From a virus, in IMG/VR virus record IMGVR_UViG_3300009428_000012, positions 1 to 52,588 of that record: a stretch of 52,588 nt of DNA. One strand, 5' to 3'. Positions 5,515 to 13,567 of the stretch are shown piece by piece. How positions within the stretch are numbered: the first letter of the stretch is position 1; the number at the start of each line of letters is the position of its first letter. A program made the translations under genes and the position numbers. The notes below the pieces were generated by a model. It saw only the letters and a program-made list of their open reading frames with translations, did not search any database and was not told the origin of the DNA.

Positions 5515-6200
5515 ACAACAAATTCTTTATCCTTATCATTCTTATCTTTATACTGGATCGTGTGCGTAAGCTTAGGCATAGTGTCAAAGAATGTCTTAAT
5601 ATCTCCAATAACAGCGCCATTAAATCCATCTACGAAATCACTAATTTCAACTTTACTGAAGTCTTCTAGCTTGAATATCTCATCAGTATTATTATCCACC
5701 AATATATCAATACATCCAGTCATAGTCGAGAACATTTGATCGGTCTGAGAAAGATTATCATCAACCTCTTGTAACATTTTAACTTCGGATAAAGTTGGAT
5801 ATTTCATCATAATATGGTATTGATCATTCAGTACAATTTTCTTGTTATGACCCTCAGGAGTCTTTACGCTAATGTCATTTATGTCAATTTCGACATTCAC
5901 ATTCTCTTCAGTTTCTTCGTCTACGAATCCAAACTTCATCATATTGTCTACTGACTTGCCACGAATCATTAGAATAAGATACTCTAAATCAAATGTAGCA
6001 AGCTTATCTACGTCAACGCCTGTTGTACAGTTGTTAATGATCTGTTTTACTGCTAGAAAGATTTGATTCTGATCTTCTGATTCTTGTGCTATCAGAAGAA
6101 TTTTCTCTTCTTTAACCGTAAATGGTCGAAATTTTGCCTTTTTGTCTGTAGACGGAACAGTAACCTCAAATAAAGGTTGGTCAATTTTAGGTAAACCCAT
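5487..6200 (-). CDS. 26: baseplate hub subunit / tail-assembly chaperone gp26
   Basis: 237 residues (T4 gp26: 208). It matches the T4 baseplate family: a beta-rich N-terminus with FRPFTVKEEKILLIAQES, then LPxFDLEYLILMIRGKSV-type helix (ATFDLEYLILMIRGKS), a beta segment, and MMKYPTLSEV. The FxVKEEKxLL and DxEYL...iR.kS signatures are the main support. In T4, gp26 acts in hub assembly; in position and pairing with gp51 it corresponds to the upstream tail-assembly chaperone of other long-tailed phages. AGGAG precedes the ATG. The 3' end carries the slippery T7 run and overlaps the gp51 start. Confidence 0.85.
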   Translation of the reverse strand: MGLPKIDQPLFEVTVPSTDKKAKFRPFTVKEEKILLIAQESEDQNQIFLAVKQIINNCTTGVDVDKLATFDLEYLILMIRGKSVDNMMKFGFVDEETEENVNVEIDINDISVKTPEGHNKKIVLNDQYHIMMKYPTLSEVKMLQEVDDNLSQTDQMFSTMTGCIDILVDNNTDEIFKLEDFSKVEISDFVDGFNGAVIGDIKTFFDTMPKLTHTIQYKDKNDKDKEFVVEGMDSFFT

Positions 6201-6229
6201 AGTGTTATACTCCTATTGTATAGTAATAA

Positions 6230-6970
6230 TTAAAAAGATTTCAAAATAGTAGAGACATTAGATGCTTGGTTAATAGCATCTTGAATGCTTCTAGGTCGCT
6301 TCAATCCTCGAATCGCTTGTGTGAAAGTATTTATTGTAGATAGATAGCTTAATAATCCATTAACTCCACCTCTGCCATCTATCATAGAACCTGTGTCTGC
6401 GCCTGTAACTTTAATTTCATCGTATGTGAATCCTACAGGCAGTGTCATTATCTCAGTGTTTCCCCAAGATTCTGTTACATTACCCACTTGAACTGGGTAT
6501 GCGCCACTCATCGTGTATGTGTATGTGATACTTTCTGACGCATAAGAATATACTACAACCTCTACAGTAGAGGCATAATCAGACTTGTATCCTAATTCGT
6601 ACGGTAGTTGTCCGTCAACTGCTGACATTGGTCCACCAGACGTGTCGTAGTTAATCTGCAACTGCATCCATCTGTGAAAGAATTTCATAATTTCGAAATT
6701 GCTATCTACCATAAAAACTGTAGGCAGAATAGGAAATAACATAGAAGTTGGTCGTCTAGTAGTCGCACCAAATCCTTGAACTTGATAATCAGTTGTTACT
6801 ACGTCAAACTCTGGAAGTGTAACAGTTCGGCAGAAGAAGCGTAGATCAGGAATAATACCCTCATCGTTTCTTAGGGATTTAGGGGGTGTTATATTGACCA
6901 TAAACAGGTTATCTTTAGCTAAACCGTGTCTACTAATAGTTGAATTAAATTCTTGAATGTTAAACGCCAT
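6230..6970 (-). CDS. 54: tail-tube-like baseplate protein, gp54-type tube initiator
   Basis: 246 residues. The opening FNIQEFNSTISRHGLAKDNLFMVNI resembles the (x)F-x-S-x-x-x-x-x-G-(L/F)-A-R-x-N-x-F-x-V start shared by gp19, gp48 and gp54 tube-fold proteins. The pattern continues with a T-LP-(E/G) segment (CRTVTLPEFDV) and a central W/F-x-R-W-M-x-x-I motif (FFHRWMQLQINYD). In T4, gp54 polymerises on gp48 and starts the gp19 tube. gp48 is encoded just across the divergent promoter at 8516, so gp54 is the best candidate by elimination and fold. It is shorter than T4 gp54 (320), and a second tube-like protein cannot be excluded. AGGATAAGG precedes the ATG. Confidence 0.58.
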   Translation of the reverse strand: MAFNIQEFNSTISRHGLAKDNLFMVNITPPKSLRNDEGIIPDLRFFCRTVTLPEFDVVTTDYQVQGFGATTRRPTSMLFPILPTVFMVDSNFEIMKFFHRWMQLQINYDTSGGPMSAVDGQLPYELGYKSDYASTVEVVVYSYASESITYTYTMSGAYPVQVGNVTESWGNTEIMTLPVGFTYDEIKVTGADTGSMIDGRGGVNGLLSYLSTINTFTQAIRGLKRPRSIQDAINQASNVSTILKSF

Positions 6971-6974
6971 TGCC

Positions 6975-7565
6975 TTATCCTATTTTTCTTTTTGAGTCTG
7001 ACCAGACTTGAGTCTTCGATGCACCCTGGAATCTTTCTAGTGGTAAGAACAGTGCAACGTCCCATTCTGAGGGATATATGTACATGAACTTGCTACGTAC
7101 CTGTGTAGTAAGATAGCGTTTAATGCATGGTTGAAATTCTTTATACTTAGCCGCACTCTCTAACATCTGATAGCTAATTTTAAGTCTAGTAGACTCATCA
7201 AATCGAGTGTTGCTTGCCGTGTCATATAGTGCGTCCATCAACTTAGCACGTAATGGCAAAGGAAGATAGTGCATATTTAATCCGTAGAACCCACCCTTTA
7301 CTTTCTTAAAAGGAAATACTAACGGGAATCTATCAAAATATGGTAGAGTTGCTTTACCCTTTGCGTCATAATAATACATGTACATCTGTCCAACGAGAGG
7401 TCTAGCTGTTAAACGATCTGCATCGCCTTTTAACAGTTTACCATCGTTGATTCTCTTATAGTCACTAGCACTTTTTCTATACCAGTCACGTGCCTTTGCT
7501 GTACGAGCTGGTATTTGTCCAGCCCGAACACCTTTGGTGAGAATTTCGTCAAACAGAATTGCCAT
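6975..7565 (-). CDS. 2: DNA end protector-like protein gp2
   Basis: 196 residues. Conserved-looking blocks are LPYFDRFPLVFPF, GFYGLNMHYLPLPLRAKLMDALYD, and a C-terminal WDVALFLPLERFQG followed by a basic end (SKTQVWSDSKRKIG). This combination is what I recall for gp2-type proteins in T4-like marine phages. In T4, gene 2 is next to gene 4, and its product caps the packaged DNA end and protects it from RecBCD. Here the gene is in the gp4 operon and shares one base with the nuclease gene upstream. It is shorter than T4 gp2 (274). The recall is not backed by a search, so the identity is moderate; a head-completion role is the safer statement. Confidence 0.6.
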   Translation of the reverse strand: MAILFDEILTKGVRAGQIPARTAKARDWYRKSASDYKRINDGKLLKGDADRLTARPLVGQMYMYYYDAKGKATLPYFDRFPLVFPFKKVKGGFYGLNMHYLPLPLRAKLMDALYDTASNTRFDESTRLKISYQMLESAAKYKEFQPCIKRYLTTQVRSKFMYIYPSEWDVALFLPLERFQGASKTQVWSDSKRKIG

Positions 7566-7993
7566 TAGAGTACAACCACACCTTCGTTAATTAAACGCTC
7601 ACGGTTGACTAGGTGAGCCGCATCGACATCATCTTTACTGCCACCAAAATATGCAACAGCATGACCCTCATCAATAAGAACCTCTGTTACTTTACGACCA
7701 TCTTCTAGTATAAAATCGCCTAGAATACGACCAAATTTGCCCTTCATGTCTTCGCCCTTCTTAGACACTTGAGTCTTTAGAATAGAGCCATTCTTTAATA
7801 ATTCTTTTAGCTTGGCTTTAGACGCTAGACCGAACTTCTTCTCGACTTTATCACGTGTCCGTGACTCAGGAGTATCGATGCCCATAATTCTAACACGCTC
7901 TTTTCTCAGCCAAACGCCAAACCCTAGATCGATGTCTACATCTACTGTATCACCGTCTATTACTCTTACTACTTTACATTTATATTCATACAT
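7565..7993 (-). CDS. staphylococcal-nuclease-like (thermonuclease) protein
   Basis: 142 residues covering a single SNase domain. The signature VIDGDTVDVDID (residues 11-22) holds the metal-binding Asp (D15). R35, D40, T41 and E43 in RIMGIDTPESR match SNase R35, D40, T41 and E43. KGKFGRILGDF provides the second catalytic Arg (R89, SNase R87). All active-site residues are present, so calcium-dependent phosphodiesterase activity on DNA or RNA is expected. There is no signal peptide, so it acts inside the cell or in the particle. It is translated between gp4 and gp2-like, two head-completion proteins, which suggests a role at the DNA end or in host DNA breakdown. Both are inference. Confidence 0.9.
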   Translation of the reverse strand: MYEYKCKVVRVIDGDTVDVDIDLGFGVWLRKERVRIMGIDTPESRTRDKVEKKFGLASKAKLKELLKNGSILKTQVSKKGEDMKGKFGRILGDFILEDGRKVTEVLIDEGHAVAYFGGSKDDVDAAHLVNRERLINEGVVVL

Positions 7994-8013
7994 ATTGTTG
8001 TCCTTTAACTTAA

Positions 8014-8457
8014 TTATTTTATCCCTAAATGATCTTCATGCATTATCTGCCAGATGAATCCATGATCTTTACAATACTCTTCTGCCGCCGCCCATTTCGC
8101 TTGGTTAACACCCCAAGTCTTTACTTCATTAATATATCTTTTAGTAGGCTTCTTACCTCTCTGAACTGTGGGTGGTACAGTTTGATACTTAGGTTTGACT
8201 TCTATTAAAATCTTTTCTTTCTTCTTACTTCTATTTATCTGTTCCACATAGAAGTCTGGGAAATATCTGTGCCATCTCCCATCAATAGGACTTTTATACG
8301 GTATAACAATTTCTTCACTACACCACTTAATAACGTGTGGATGTTTGTCTAAATAAGACATAAGCTTCAATTCCCAATGCGATCTGTAAATCACATTAGT
8401 TGGATCACCTAGATACTTATTTGGATTTCTAGGTCTAAAACTTCCCTGATACGCCAT
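8014..8457 (-). CDS. 4: head completion protein gp4
   Basis: 147 residues (T4 gp4: 150). Strong similarity to T4 gp4 from end to end: MAYQGSFRPRNPNKYLGDP (T4: MAYSGKWVPKNISKYRGDP), YRSHWELKLMSYLDKHPHVIKWCSEE, then RYFPDFYVE and LIEVKPKYQTVPP, and KRYINEVKTWGVNQAKWAAAEEYC. The D-(x)n-E-x-K arrangement (PDFY ... IEVKPK) is that of a restriction-endonuclease/TnsA-like fold, and the residues are retained. In T4, gp4 finishes the head before tail joining. It is the first gene of the minus-strand block, 38 bases downstream of an exact late promoter box. Confidence 0.93.
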   Translation of the reverse strand: MAYQGSFRPRNPNKYLGDPTNVIYRSHWELKLMSYLDKHPHVIKWCSEEIVIPYKSPIDGRWHRYFPDFYVEQINRSKKKEKILIEVKPKYQTVPPTVQRGKKPTKRYINEVKTWGVNQAKWAAAEEYCKDHGFIWQIMHEDHLGIK

Positions 8458-8466
8458 CTGATCTCA

Positions 8467-8474
8467 TATAAATA
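8467..8474 (+). promoter_or_regulatory. T4-type late promoter box TATAAATA driving gp48 onward
   Basis: An exact TATAAATA at 8467-8474, 42 bases before the gp48 ATG (8516). Late promoters of T4 consist of this box alone. Initiation is expected about 6 bases downstream, near 8480. Confidence 0.82.
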
Positions 8475-8494
8475 ATTGTAGTTGTATTAACTAA

Positions 8495-8502
8495 TATTTA
8501 TA
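8495..8502 (-). promoter_or_regulatory. T4-type late promoter box TATAAATA driving the gp4 operon
   Basis: The plus strand reads TATTTATA, so the minus strand reads an exact TATAAATA. It is 38 bases upstream of the gp4 ATG (8457). Together with the plus-strand box at 8467 it forms a pair in which each box lies just inside the other's initial transcribed region. Confidence 0.82.
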
Positions 8503-8515
8503 AAGGTCGAAAACC

Positions 8516-9583
8516 ATGTCTACAGGCAGAATAACACCAGCGGAAACTGTAATAGATCAGAGAATGAAGAAGCGTAATAGCTCTACTCTGACTTTCCCGC
8601 ACACGCTTGGTCACCATGCCATGATATTTAACTTTAAAGAGTATAGCTACGGCAATTCTGCTCACGCTACAGTAGTAAATACCGAGAGCATCGTTTTACC
8701 TTTGCCTAAAAATCTTCAAGACAATATGAATATCAAAGTCGGCGCTGATGAGATTGGAGTAGCTGGATCAATGGCAGCAAATGCCGCTAAAGGCATGAAG
8801 AATATTGGCGGTATAGGAGGGTTAGCGACAAAGATATCAGGTATGTTTAATACGACTCTAGATGCGGCTAAAGGAGCGTCTGCGGCTGATATTAATGTCG
8901 CAAATGCACAAGCAGTTGTATCAGGAGCGACAGACACTGCCTTATTTCTTGCGAGTGCAGGACTAGGTGCTATCGGACCAGACCTTGCGAAAGGTATTGG
9001 AGCAGGAACAGGAACTGCTGTTAACCCGTATGCAACATTAGTATTCAGCGGAGTCGATCTAAAAGTACACACATTCGAATGGACATTATCACCTGATAGT
9101 CCTGAAGAAGCAGATACGTTAAGACGAATTATTGGCACTATTCAAAATCAGATCACTCCCGAGATGTCTGGAGTTGGTGGAGTTAAAGTAGAAGAATCTC
9201 TTAGTTCTGTAGGAGAGACTACACTATCAAGAGGTCTATTAAAATATCCTTCGATGGTTGATTGCTTCTTTTACGGTATTGATAGCAATTTCTTCTATAA
9301 AATGAAGACGTGTATGATCAGTCAGTTTAATGTTGACTATGCACCTAACGGTATTGCATTAAATAGAGGTGGTAAGCCAAGCGCAGTGAGAATTAATATG
9401 GTTATGACAGAGGCAGCTATTCATACGAAAGCTGACTACGGTGCTGAACTGTTTCTACCACCTGCTGTAGCAGAAGAAGAGAGCGAAGAGACCGCAACAA
9501 ACGAGACACAAGACGGATCAGGAGATAAATTAGACAGCAATGGTGTTCCGATACCTGCAAATCAAGGAGGAGCAACACCATGA
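8516..9583 (+). CDS. 48: baseplate tail-tube cap gp48
   Basis: 355 residues (T4 gp48: 364). The C-terminal half has gp48 features: the FEWTLSPDSPEEADTLRRII strand-helix (T4: FTWDLTPRSTEDLMAIINIY), a YPSMVDCFFYG strand (T4: NPTVWMVKNFG), and C.ISQFNVDYAPNGIALNRGGKPSAVRINMVMTE (T4: CQIQSIRFDKTPNGNFN ... FTLEITMRE). The middle is Ala/Gly-rich and probably flexible. The protein ends in an acidic, low-complexity tail. gp48 caps the hub and, with gp54, starts the tail tube. It is the first gene after the late promoter, and its stop overlaps the gp53 start (ATGA). Confidence 0.86.
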   Translation: MSTGRITPAETVIDQRMKKRNSSTLTFPHTLGHHAMIFNFKEYSYGNSAHATVVNTESIVLPLPKNLQDNMNIKVGADEIGVAGSMAANAAKGMKNIGGIGGLATKISGMFNTTLDAAKGASAADINVANAQAVVSGATDTALFLASAGLGAIGPDLAKGIGAGTGTAVNPYATLVFSGVDLKVHTFEWTLSPDSPEEADTLRRIIGTIQNQITPEMSGVGGVKVEESLSSVGETTLSRGLLKYPSMVDCFFYGIDSNFFYKMKTCMISQFNVDYAPNGIALNRGGKPSAVRINMVMTEAAIHTKADYGAELFLPPAVAEEESEETATNETQDGSGDKLDSNGVPIPANQGGATP

Positions 9584-10128
9584 GTTACTTCAGCAAATTC
9601 CCGCTAGTATTAAGAGATAAAGAATATGTGGTCGATATCACGAGAAGAGCAAAGCTATCAGACTCTATCGCTAACACGAATTATCTTCCCTACACAGTTA
9701 AAGAAGGCATGAGACCAGAAGATGTTGCCTACTTATACTATGGAGATGCAGAGTTAGCATGGTTGGTGCTATTAGCTAATAATATACTTGATCCATATAC
9801 TCAATGGCCTAAGTCACAAGCCAATTTAGACGCATTTATTATAAAAGAATACGCTACGCAATCAGGTACAACTAATGAAGCAGTCCTCACGTGGGCACAG
9901 AACACATCATTAACAAATAATATCAAATACTATAAGAGTAAATACGTACCTGAAATACAAATCAATCACGCAACATACTCAGCTAATCCAACGTCAGAAT
10001 GGTTACCAGTAAGAGTATATGACTACGAGTTCGAATTAAATGAGAAGCGTAGAATCATATCACTATTTAATGCGAACTATGTCGGTGAGATAGGTAAGTT
10101 GCTAGAGAAGAGATTAAATGGAAAGTAA
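9580..10128 (+). CDS. 53: baseplate wedge subunit gp53
   Basis: 182 residues (T4 gp53: 196). The key match is MRPEDVAYLYYGDAELAWLVLLANNILDPYTQWP against T4 PEELANAIYGNPQLYWVLLMCNDNYDPYYGW, the LysM-like block typical of gp53. A C-terminal EKRRIISLFNANYVGEI matches the KIRQIKIIA...I...F/ME tail. gp53 is the last wedge component, stabilising wedges for assembly around the hub. It starts within the gp48 stop and its end overlaps the gp27-like gene by 11 bases, so the three are translated as a unit. Confidence 0.9.
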   Translation: MSYFSKFPLVLRDKEYVVDITRRAKLSDSIANTNYLPYTVKEGMRPEDVAYLYYGDAELAWLVLLANNILDPYTQWPKSQANLDAFIIKEYATQSGTTNEAVLTWAQNTSLTNNIKYYKSKYVPEIQINHATYSANPTSEWLPVRVYDYEFELNEKRRIISLFNANYVGEIGKLLEKRLNGK

Positions 10129-11476
10129 TAATGTAAATGTCGCTGAAGCAGGTTACTATGAACTGATCAGCTTTAAGATACGCACACTCAAATCAAAGCC
10201 AGATGAGGGTATTGAATTAAATCAAATCGTCACTAACTGGCTTATAACTGAAGGTATCGATAGTCCTAATATAATGGGATCGTGTATCGTAGTAGACTCA
10301 GAAGGACTCTTAAGAAAACTTCCTATATTAGGCGAAGAATACATTACTATCGAATATAAAGACTTCTTTGGTAAGACAAGCAAGAAAGAATTCTATTGCT
10401 TCTCGGTACGTGACGTTAAACCCTATGATGAGAGCAAAGATAACCTATTGAGCTACAGCTTAGACTTCACATCAATCGAGAACTTCAACGCTAATCAACA
10501 AGAAGTCGCTAAATCATACAGTAATATGCTTGTATCAGATATGGTAAAGAATGTCTATGAGGAATTCTTTCTTAGACAAGAGAACGCCTCTAGTGCAAAG
10601 CCGATTGAAATCGAACCTACAGTAGGCAACCAATCGTTCTGTATCCCAACGCTGTCGCCCGCCAGAGCGATAGACTTCCTCGCCAGAAGAGCATACGGCG
10701 GTGATAAGTCAACAAACAATTATAAGTTCTTTGAGACAAGAGAAAGCTTTTATTTCTGTACACCTAACTACCTGGCTGAGAAGTATAAGGACATGACATC
10801 AACACCTCAGGCGATAAGTGATAATAATCTTTTATTTAATACAAATAAGGTGTATGATAACAATACTCCCGAAGGACAACTCTCGGCACAACAAACAATC
10901 ATGCAGATGAGCTATGGTAATCCCACTAATACTATAGAAGAGATAGGATCAGGTCAATATAAGAGATCAGTATTCGAAGTAGATATATTAAATAGAACCA
11001 CATCAAGAACAGCATTCGATTATAGAGAGTATGCAGACAGAAACAATCTAGGTGATATCAAGATCAATCATAGCGAAGACTTTATTAGCGATAAAATGCC
11101 TCGTATTGCAGAGACATTCGTTATAAAGGACTATAATACACCTGGTCAGATAGAGAGAAGCGATAGAAGTTATCCCTTTTACGCAGAGGTAATTAATTCA
11201 CGCAGGGTATTTAATTCTCACCTTGCTAAGTATGCAATTAATTGCGGCATAAACGGTCGAATTGCACTGGTTCCAGGAATGGTTATATTTATAATGGTTG
11301 ATCGAATCGAAGTGGCTAAGAATCCACAGGCAGACAAAGAGCGAGACGGCTTCTATATGATCACAAACATAGCGAATGTACACGAAGACGATAACTATAT
11401 GCAGATGATAACGATGACCAAAGGCGGTCTATCACAGTCCTATGATAGAGTCTTGTTCAGTGAGGGAGGAGAATAG
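10118..11476 (+). CDS. 27: baseplate central hub protein, gp27-like
   Basis: 452 residues (T4 gp27: 391). The plan fits hub proteins of the gp27/gpD class: an N-terminal beta domain (ELISFKIRTLKS ... IMGSCIVVDSEGLL), GEEYITIEYKDFFGK then a domain resembling the second tube-like barrel, a middle domain (IPTLSPARAIDFLARRAYGG ... FYFCTPNYL) and a final barrel strand series ending VPGMVIFIMVDRI ... GFYMITNIANVHEDDNYMQMITMTKGG. gp27 forms the trimeric collar onto which gp5 docks, and gp5 follows directly. Position gp53-gp27-gp5 is consistent. Sequence identity with T4 looks low, so the call is by architecture and order. Confidence 0.75.
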   Translation: MESNNVNVAEAGYYELISFKIRTLKSKPDEGIELNQIVTNWLITEGIDSPNIMGSCIVVDSEGLLRKLPILGEEYITIEYKDFFGKTSKKEFYCFSVRDVKPYDESKDNLLSYSLDFTSIENFNANQQEVAKSYSNMLVSDMVKNVYEEFFLRQENASSAKPIEIEPTVGNQSFCIPTLSPARAIDFLARRAYGGDKSTNNYKFFETRESFYFCTPNYLAEKYKDMTSTPQAISDNNLLFNTNKVYDNNTPEGQLSAQQTIMQMSYGNPTNTIEEIGSGQYKRSVFEVDILNRTTSRTAFDYREYADRNNLGDIKINHSEDFISDKMPRIAETFVIKDYNTPGQIERSDRSYPFYAEVINSRRVFNSHLAKYAINCGINGRIALVPGMVIFIMVDRIEVAKNPQADKERDGFYMITNIANVHEDDNYMQMITMTKGGLSQSYDRVLFSEGGE

Positions 11477-11477
11477 T

Positions 11478-13559
11478 ATGAGCGGAGGGTTTAGAAATCC
11501 ATTGTGGTTCGTTGGTGTTGTAGAGTATCGTCACGATGCCACTAATGATGGTCGTGTGAAAGTGAGAGCATTTGGTATTCATAGCGAAGACAAAGAAGCA
11601 ATGCCTACTGAAGCCTTACCATGGGCTATTGTTATTGATGGGTCATACGGAGCCTCTTCTAGCATACCTGATACTGGTGAATGGGTGTTTGGTTTCTTTA
11701 TGGACGGACGAGACGCACAGCATCCTATGATACTAGGCAGGATACCAGGCATTAACTTGCAATTACCACCAGAAGCAGGTGCGCCTAATGAAGTGTCTAT
11801 GATACCAATGGCGTCTATAGATAAGTATGGTAAGCCTCCTTTGCATCGAGCGATGGGTGGTGAAGACGCAGAGATAGGTCAAGCAACTATACAAGCCGCA
11901 TCACAGAAGAACGATATCGAATCAGCTACAGGCGAAACATGGTCTGAGCCACCTATTATAACACCAGAAAAGAATCTTGACAATAGAATTTATACCAGTA
12001 AGAATGACAATAACTTTGTAGTCCTATCTGATAGTGAAGACGGAGATGGTACATATATCTTAGTATCACATAGTAGTGGTTCTGCTATACAGATAGATGG
12101 TAATGGTACTGTCTTTATTAAGTCCTTTGGTGACACATACAATAGCTCTGAAGGGTTTACTATGAACCGTACTGAGAACGATCACGTGACCAATGTTGGT
12201 GGTGATTATCTTCTTAAGGTAGAGCGTGGATCAGGTAAGGTATGGATTAATGGCGACTTAGATATCGAGTGCGAGAACTTTAATGTTACAGCCCGTGGTA
12301 CCGCCAATATTAATGCCGCTGTCTCTACGAACATATCTGGTGGTAAAGTAGGAATCTTTGGTACTAGTGATGATATTAACTTAGCCGCTCAAGCAAACAT
12401 TAAGATGAAAGCGGGTACTGCCTTGAACTTTGGTGGCATATATGGACAAGCATTATATGGTGATATACATCTTGACAGTTATAAGATGAATCTGTATAGT
12501 AGTGCTTATACTAAGATACACAGCTTAGGTACTCCTGCTGTCTCTACACAGACATTACCGTTTCCTGATGTGGGTCATCTGGGGATCGATATCAATAGTA
12601 CGACATCATTGCGTATGAATTCTCTCCTTACTATGGACATTAATGCTGTTGGTGCGCTTGGTATCAACGCAGGAGCTGCCCTAGGAGTCAAGTCTGTTGG
12701 TACTATGGACTTATCAGCGGGTGCACAGCTAGGCATAGGCGCTGGTGGACTCGTTAATATGGACGGATCATTAGTGCTTATTGGTAATGGTACTGCAAGT
12801 GCTACAGCAGGCGTAGCGACAAGCACAATCACAGCATCTAAGGCAGCACAGCTAGTTCAGTCTGGTACGGCTGCAATACCTCCTTTAAGTATAACAGAAG
12901 TTGCCGCTGTTGTCAACCCCGGAGATATCCCTGCTTCACGTATTGGTGTAGGGTATTCGACAGGTGCTAATAAGCGAACAAGGAAGCCTGTACACTTGAC
13001 AAGTCGCATGACTGATGATACAACAGACGGAGCATCCATACCAGGTGCAGTTACCTCTGCGGCGAATGCCGCTACTGCTGTCACTAAGGCAGGTACGTAT
13101 GAGTCGAAAGAAGAACTAGAAGCAGACGTGTCGTTCCAAGATAAGTTAAAGTCTATGATAGAGAAGTTCCCTGGTCTTACGAAAGATGAACTGTATAGAG
13201 TTGTACAAGGCGAAAGTAATTTCAACACATCTGCACTAAATAGTGATAGTGGTGCAACTGGTCTATTCCAATTTATACCAGGCACTGCTGATTTCTTGGG
13301 CTATACGACAGGCAAGATACAGAATATGAATGCTACAGAACAGCTAGGCGTCTATGATGAATACCTCACTAAGTTTGATTATCGTGGGGGTGATCTAGGA
13401 ATCATGCAAGCCGCACCAGCATATGCTAACAAGCCTAAAGACTATGAGGTTTATGCATACGGCACTAAAGCATGGGAACAGAATAAAGGATGGAGAGATA
13501 CCTCTGGTAAGATAACAGTGTCGAGTATCAATGACTATTATAAAAATCAAAACGTTTAG
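11478..13559 (+). CDS. 5: baseplate hub and tail lysozyme gp5, with C-terminal transglycosylase-like domain
   Basis: 693 residues from ATG 11478, chosen over the upstream in-frame ATG 11442 because GAGGGAGGAGA lies just before 11478 and the protein then starts at the OB fold. Residues 1-90 are the gp5N/gpV-like OB domain (NPLWFVGVVEYRHDATNDGRVKVRAFG). About 150-470 is beta-helix sequence (strand repeats with G-D/G-N turns, INGDLDIECENFNV). About 560-693 is an SLT/goose-lysozyme-like domain with catalytic Glu579 in QGESNFN and SGATGLFQFIPGTADFLG. In T4 the lysozyme domain sits between the OB fold and the helix and belongs to another family. The needle therefore carries its cell-wall enzyme at the far end here. 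Confidence 0.88.
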   Translation: MSGGFRNPLWFVGVVEYRHDATNDGRVKVRAFGIHSEDKEAMPTEALPWAIVIDGSYGASSSIPDTGEWVFGFFMDGRDAQHPMILGRIPGINLQLPPEAGAPNEVSMIPMASIDKYGKPPLHRAMGGEDAEIGQATIQAASQKNDIESATGETWSEPPIITPEKNLDNRIYTSKNDNNFVVLSDSEDGDGTYILVSHSSGSAIQIDGNGTVFIKSFGDTYNSSEGFTMNRTENDHVTNVGGDYLLKVERGSGKVWINGDLDIECENFNVTARGTANINAAVSTNISGGKVGIFGTSDDINLAAQANIKMKAGTALNFGGIYGQALYGDIHLDSYKMNLYSSAYTKIHSLGTPAVSTQTLPFPDVGHLGIDINSTTSLRMNSLLTMDINAVGALGINAGAALGVKSVGTMDLSAGAQLGIGAGGLVNMDGSLVLIGNGTASATAGVATSTITASKAAQLVQSGTAAIPPLSITEVAAVVNPGDIPASRIGVGYSTGANKRTRKPVHLTSRMTDDTTDGASIPGAVTSAANAATAVTKAGTYESKEELEADVSFQDKLKSMIEKFPGLTKDELYRVVQGESNFNTSALNSDSGATGLFQFIPGTADFLGYTTGKIQNMNATEQLGVYDEYLTKFDYRGGDLGIMQAAPAYANKPKDYEVYAYGTKAWEQNKGWRDTSGKITVSSINDYYKNQNV

Positions 13560-13567
13560 GACATAAC

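Noticed and set aside
11286-11293. An exact TATAAATA on the minus strand inside the gp27-like gene
   Set aside because: No minus-strand gene lies downstream in that direction before gp4's operon, and the flanking sequence is coding for gp27 strands. Probably chance, although a small antisense RNA cannot be excluded.
11442-11477. Upstream in-frame ATG extending gp5 by 12 residues
   Set aside because: It lies inside the gp27-like gene, has no ribosome-binding site, and adds a non-conserved peptide before the OB fold; ATG 11478 has GAGGGAGGAGA just upstream.
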